Origin: Bacillota bacterium
Lineage (GTDB): Bacteria > Bacillota > Clostridia > Lachnospirales > Bianqueaceae
Assembly (NCBI GenBank): GCA_017467985.1
Contig: JAFUJY010000190.1
Location: 1 to 9,169, forward strand
DNA: 9,169 bases
Direction: 5' to 3'
Positions 6,088-9,169 of this stretch are shown piece after piece (within the stretch, counting starts at the first letter, position 1; every line of letters starts with the position of its first letter). The position numbers and the translations under genes were made by a program. The notes beneath the pieces are model-generated. The model had not been told where the DNA came from. It searched no databases and saw nothing but the letters and a program-made list of their open reading frames with translations.

Positions 6088-7149
6088 ATGAAAAAGATTA
6101 AAATTGGCCTGATTGGCGCGGGTAATATTGCCAATACCCATTTGGACAGCTACAGCCGGGTGGAGGGCGCTGAAATCTACGCCATTTGCGATATTAACCC
6201 GGAAAGACTGCAGGAGACTGCGGATAAATTTGGAATCGAGCGTCGTTATACCGATGTGGATACCATGCTGGCAGAGTGTCCGGAACTGGATGCTGCAGAC
6301 GTGTGCGTTTGGAACTGTAATCATGCATCCTGCAGTATCAAGGCTTTGAATGCGGGTCTGCATGTATTGTGCGAAAAGCCCATGGCTTACAATGCACAGG
6401 AAGCAGAAGAGATGATCGAAGCAGCCAAGAAGAACAACAAGTTGCTGATGATCGGCTTTGTACTGCGTTTTGGTGATGAAGCCAAGATCGCCAAGGACTT
6501 TATTGACAAAGATTATCTGGGTGAGATTTATTTTTCCAAGGCCCAGTATGTGCGCCGTCACGGCAATCCCGGCGGCTGGTTTGCCAATAAGGAACTGTCC
6601 GGCGGCGGCCCGGTGATCGACCTGGGCGTGCATGTCATCGACCTGACCCGTTACTTGATGGGAAGCCCCAAGCCGGTGAGTGTGTATGCCGTAACTTTTG
6701 ACAAGCTGGGCAAGCGGGATCACCTGCAGACCAATGTGGGCTGGATGCCCAAGGGCGCCAGCGAAAAGGACGTTTGTACCGTTGAGGATTTCGGCAGTGC
6801 GCTGATTCGCTACGACAACGGTGCGGTGACCCATCTGGAGACTTCTTACAGCCTGAATGGGGAGAGCAGCGGCAACAAGATTCTGTACGGCACCAAGGGT
6901 GGTCTGGATCTGTCCAAGGGCGTGAAGATTTACAGTGAATATAATGATTTCCTGGCAGATATCGACATCAAGACTGACAATTATAAGAAGAGCGGCAATA
7001 TGTTTGACCTGGAAATGGCTCATTTTGTGGATTGTGTTGCCAATGGTACCGAGTGCCGGGCTAAGGCCGAGGACGGTCTGGTGGTTATGAAGATTCTGGA
7101 TGCCATTTATGAATCCGCCAGAACAGGACATGAGGTGGTGATTGAATGA
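6088..7149 (+). CDS. Gfo/Idh/MocA-family NAD(P)-dependent oxidoreductase
   Basis: This 353-residue protein has an N-terminal Rossmann fold with the dinucleotide motif GLIGAGNIA at residues 7-15. The family lysine motif CEKPMA follows at 95-100, and the C-terminal substrate domain carries GGGPVIDLGVHVIDLTRYL at 172-190. K97, D178 and H182 correspond to the usual catalytic Lys/Asp/His set. Such enzymes oxidise or reduce one hydroxyl or keto carbon of sugars, inositols or glycosides. GGAGGG at 6074-6079 serves the ATG at 6088 and lies within the end of the preceding gene, which implies translational coupling. The gene overlaps the next one by ATGA. Flanked by two TIM-barrel isomerase-like genes, it is likely the redox step of the pathway. 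The substrate is unknown. Confidence 0.93.
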   Translation: MKKIKIGLIGAGNIANTHLDSYSRVEGAEIYAICDINPERLQETADKFGIERRYTDVDTMLAECPELDAADVCVWNCNHASCSIKALNAGLHVLCEKPMAYNAQEAEEMIEAAKKNNKLLMIGFVLRFGDEAKIAKDFIDKDYLGEIYFSKAQYVRRHGNPGGWFANKELSGGGPVIDLGVHVIDLTRYLMGSPKPVSVYAVTFDKLGKRDHLQTNVGWMPKGASEKDVCTVEDFGSALIRYDNGAVTHLETSYSLNGESSGNKILYGTKGGLDLSKGVKIYSEYNDFLADIDIKTDNYKKSGNMFDLEMAHFVDCVANGTECRAKAEDGLVVMKILDAIYESARTGHEVVIE

Positions 7150-8009
7150 AAATCGCAGTAAGCTCCTATTCTTTTCAGCAGTATGTTTCCCAGGGCAAGA
7201 TGACCCAGCTGGATTGTGTTGCCAAGGCCAAAGAACTGGGATTTGACGGGATTGAATTTATCGACATTGCAGGTGGTCCGGACCTGGAAGTGCAGAAGGC
7301 CAATGCCATGGCCATTCGTGAGGAAGCGGATCGACTTGGCCTACCCATTTGTTCTTATGCCATCGGCGCCAATTTGTACAACGATGATCCGGCTGTGATG
7401 GAGGCCGAAGTGGAACGGCTGAAAGGCCAGGTGGATGTGGCCAAGATCTTGGGTGCTGCGGTGATGCGCCATGATGTGTGCTATAAGCTGAGCAAAACCG
7501 GAAACGGCCGCAGTTTTGACCGCATGCTGCCCTTTATTGCAGAAAATGCCCGTAAGGTGACGGAGTATGCCGAGACTGTGGGGATCAAGACCTGTACCGA
7601 GAATCATGGTTATATTGCCCAGGACAGCGATCGTGTGGAGCGTCTGTGTAATGCGGTAGCCCATGATAATTATGGTTTGTTGGTGGATATCGGTAATTTT
7701 GTCTGCGCCGATGAGAATCCGGTAACGGCGGTGTCTCGTGTGGCTCCCTACGCAGTGCATGTGCATCTCAAGGACATGCGGGTGCGTCCGGAGAAGGTGG
7801 ATGGCTGTAATGCACCCACCCGGGGCGGCAACTATTTCTGCGGAACCATTTTGGGTGAAGGTGAGGTTCCGGTGAAGCAGTGCCTGCGGATTATTAAGAA
7901 TGCGGGCTACGATGGATTTTTGGTGCTGGAGTTTGAAGGTGCCGAGGATTGCATCGAAGGTGTGACCAAGGGTCTTGCTTTTGCTAGAAAAGTTCTAAGT
8001 GAATTATAA
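7146..8009 (+). CDS. Sugar phosphate isomerase/epimerase-like TIM-barrel protein (second)
   Basis: This 287-residue protein is of the same xylose-isomerase-like TIM-barrel superfamily as the first operon gene but is clearly divergent from it. The N-terminus MKIAVSSYSFQQY is typical of the family's first strand. Metal ligands appear as E152 in CTENHGY, D181 in LLVDIGNF, H207 in VHVHLKD and E262 in FLVLEFEG. Residues 211-235 hold an insert before GEGEVPV, a position where family members shape the substrate pocket. The start codon overlaps the preceding stop (ATGA), so the two are translationally coupled. It may act before or after the oxidoreductase, or form a complex with the other barrel protein. 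An epimerase, isomerase or keto-glycoside lyase role is possible. Confidence 0.9.
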   Translation: MKIAVSSYSFQQYVSQGKMTQLDCVAKAKELGFDGIEFIDIAGGPDLEVQKANAMAIREEADRLGLPICSYAIGANLYNDDPAVMEAEVERLKGQVDVAKILGAAVMRHDVCYKLSKTGNGRSFDRMLPFIAENARKVTEYAETVGIKTCTENHGYIAQDSDRVERLCNAVAHDNYGLLVDIGNFVCADENPVTAVSRVAPYAVHVHLKDMRVRPEKVDGCNAPTRGGNYFCGTILGEGEVPVKQCLRIIKNAGYDGFLVLEFEGAEDCIEGVTKGLAFARKVLSEL

Positions 8010-8031
8010 GACTTCAAAAGAGGGTGAAATG

Positions 8032-9099
8032 ATGAAATTGACGTCACAGCAGTATGGCGAAGCTCAGCGCAGATCCATCCTTTTTGAAAAGCCGGACTTT
8101 ATTCCCATGCGTTTTGCCATTAATGGAGCCTGTTGGCATACATATCCCCAGGAGGCTTTGTTTGAGCTGATGGAAAGTCATCCCTTCCTGTTCCCTGATT
8201 TTCAGCGTCCTGAGGGAGAGTTCGTTCCTCAGCATCATCTGGTAGCCAGAAAAGGGCAACCTTATAAAGATGACTGGGGATGTGTCTGGGAGACAACGAT
8301 GGAAGGAATTACCGGCACAGTGACCGGCCATCCGCTGCAAGATTGGTCTGATTTTAAGAATTATCCCATTCCTGATCCGGAAAAATGTATGGGTATCGGT
8401 CCTGTGGATTGGGCCGCTGAACAGAGAAGCATCGAGCAAGCCCATAAAAATGGAGGATTTGTACAGCGCGGTCTGCGTCACGGACATACTTTTTTACAGG
8501 TGTGTGATATCCGAGGCTACGAAAATGTCCTGTTTGACATGGAAGATGAAGAGCCCCTTTTGGAGGAACTGCTGGAGAAGATCACAGAGTTTAACCTGGG
8601 GATCATTCAGCGTTATGTGGAACTGGGGGCCGATCTGATTGCCATTCCGGAAGACCTGGGGATGCAGGTGGGACCCATGCTTTCACCGGATAATTTCCGA
8701 AAATACATTATACCCTGTTATCACAAGTTGGTGGCTCCCATTAAAAAAGGTGGATGTTTGGTACATATGCATTCAGACGGAGACATTCGAAGTCTGATCC
8801 CCGCGTTGATGGAATGTGATATGAATGTGCTGAACCTGCAGGATCTGGTAAATGGCATTGATTGGATCAAAGACAATCTGAAAGGTAAAGTCTGCATCGA
8901 CCTGGATATAGACCGTCAATTGATCACACCTTTCGGCACGCCTAAGGAAGTGGATGAGCTGATTTTGAAGGAAGTTCGCCAGTTGGGAAGCCGAGAAGGA
9001 GGCCTCACTATGGTTTATGGCCTATATCCCGGAGTGCCCCTGGAGAATGTTAAGGCTCTAATGGATGCAATGGAAAAATATGCATTTTATTATGGGTGA
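8032..9099 (+). CDS. Uroporphyrinogen decarboxylase-superfamily protein, function unassigned
   Basis: From the ATG at 8032 the protein is 355 residues and fits the UroD/MtaA-like TIM-barrel superfamily: GGFVQRGLRHGHTFLQVCDIRGYENVLFDM near 141-170, then LEELLEKITEFNLGIIQRYVELGADLIAIPEDLG and VGPMLSPDNFRKYIIPCY, then LVHMHSDGDIRSLIPAL. The N-terminal arginine-rich substrate motif of true uroporphyrinogen decarboxylase is not seen. H245 and H247 in HMHSDG lie where methyltransferase relatives carry His-x-Cys. It is therefore unlikely to make haem. Similar orphan UroD-like genes often accompany carbohydrate or methyl-transfer operons. GAGG at 8020-8023 fits the adjacent ATGs at 8029 and 8032, and an upstream ATG at 7999 overlaps the previous gene. 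It is the last gene of the operon and is followed by a terminator. Confidence 0.82.
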   Translation: MKLTSQQYGEAQRRSILFEKPDFIPMRFAINGACWHTYPQEALFELMESHPFLFPDFQRPEGEFVPQHHLVARKGQPYKDDWGCVWETTMEGITGTVTGHPLQDWSDFKNYPIPDPEKCMGIGPVDWAAEQRSIEQAHKNGGFVQRGLRHGHTFLQVCDIRGYENVLFDMEDEEPLLEELLEKITEFNLGIIQRYVELGADLIAIPEDLGMQVGPMLSPDNFRKYIIPCYHKLVAPIKKGGCLVHMHSDGDIRSLIPALMECDMNVLNLQDLVNGIDWIKDNLKGKVCIDLDIDRQLITPFGTPKEVDELILKEVRQLGSREGGLTMVYGLYPGVPLENVKALMDAMEKYAFYYG

Positions 9100-9106
9100 A
9101 GCCAGC

Positions 9107-9145
9107 GCCCGGCTCTGATGAAGAGTCGGGCATTTGTTATGTTTT
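9107..9145 (+). terminator. Rho-independent terminator of the sugar operon
   Basis: GCCCGGCTCT (9107-9116) pairs with AGAGTCGGGC (9122-9131), nine Watson-Crick pairs plus one G-T pair, around the 5-nt loop GATGA. A T-rich tail (ATTTGTTATGTTTT) follows. It begins 8 bp after the TGA stop. Confidence 0.88.
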
Positions 9146-9169
9146 GGCAGTTCTAGGGGGGCAGATGTA

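Noticed and set aside
5758..7131. A 457-codon open frame on the minus strand opposite the oxidoreductase gene
   Set aside because: It is antisense to a gene with clear family motifs, its peptide matches no known fold, and it is best explained by codon bias keeping the opposite frame free of stops.
9155..9169. Possible start of a further gene: G-rich stretch then ATG at 9165
   Set aside because: Spacing is only 3 nt and just five bases of the frame are visible, so nothing supports coding.

Overview
The window looks like a chromosomal segment of an endospore-forming Clostridia member (Bacillota, perhaps a gut-type Lachnospiraceae or Oscillospiraceae). This is inferred from the SipL-like spore-coat gene, strong AGGAGG-type ribosome binding sites, sigma-A promoters close to consensus and moderate GC in the main genes. 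No rRNA, tRNA, insertion sequence or CRISPR array was seen.

Region 1 (1-1836): the 3' end of a gene with a PrcB C-terminal-like domain, then a complete three-SPOCS-plus-LysM protein resembling SipL, the clostridial spore-coat anchor that binds SpoIVA. A strong hairpin terminator closes this block.

Region 2 (1845-4290): an accessory-looking, more A/T-rich island. It opens with an array of about 32-bp units, each carrying a TACTG-N5-CAGTA-type dyad; its outer arms form a 25-of-27 inverted repeat. Two small unrecognised membrane or exported proteins follow on the + strand. Converging on them is a minus-strand AlbA_2 (Schlafen-like) / GHKL-type ATPase / winged-helix protein. Its consensus sigma-A promoter is built into an array of seven copies of the 9-mer TGAAAAGAA, which suggests tight, probably autoregulated, expression.

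Region 3 (4292-9131): a divergently transcribed AraC-family regulator (cupin sensor plus AraC HTH) and a four-gene operon. The operon encodes a xylose-isomerase-like TIM-barrel protein, a Gfo/Idh/MocA oxidoreductase, a second TIM-barrel isomerase/epimerase and a uroporphyrinogen-decarboxylase-superfamily protein, and ends at a clear terminator. The genes are tightly packed, with gaps of 4 bp, a 4-bp overlap and about 22 bp. The 124-bp divergent intergenic region has overlapping back-to-back promoters and four (G/T)CAATAT motifs at 21, 15 and 42 bp spacing, which are good candidates for AraC-protein half-sites. The likely logic is that the AraC protein senses a sugar-like ligand and switches on an oxidise-then-isomerise-or-cleave pathway (dehydrogenase plus two metal-dependent TIM-barrel enzymes). 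The UroD-like protein is the unexplained partner. No transporter or kinase is present in the window, so the substrate is not identifiable here.

The most promising material for undescribed biology is the AlbA_2 gene with its iteron-embedded promoter, the 32-bp dyad array before the two small membrane genes, and the unassigned four-gene catabolic operon.
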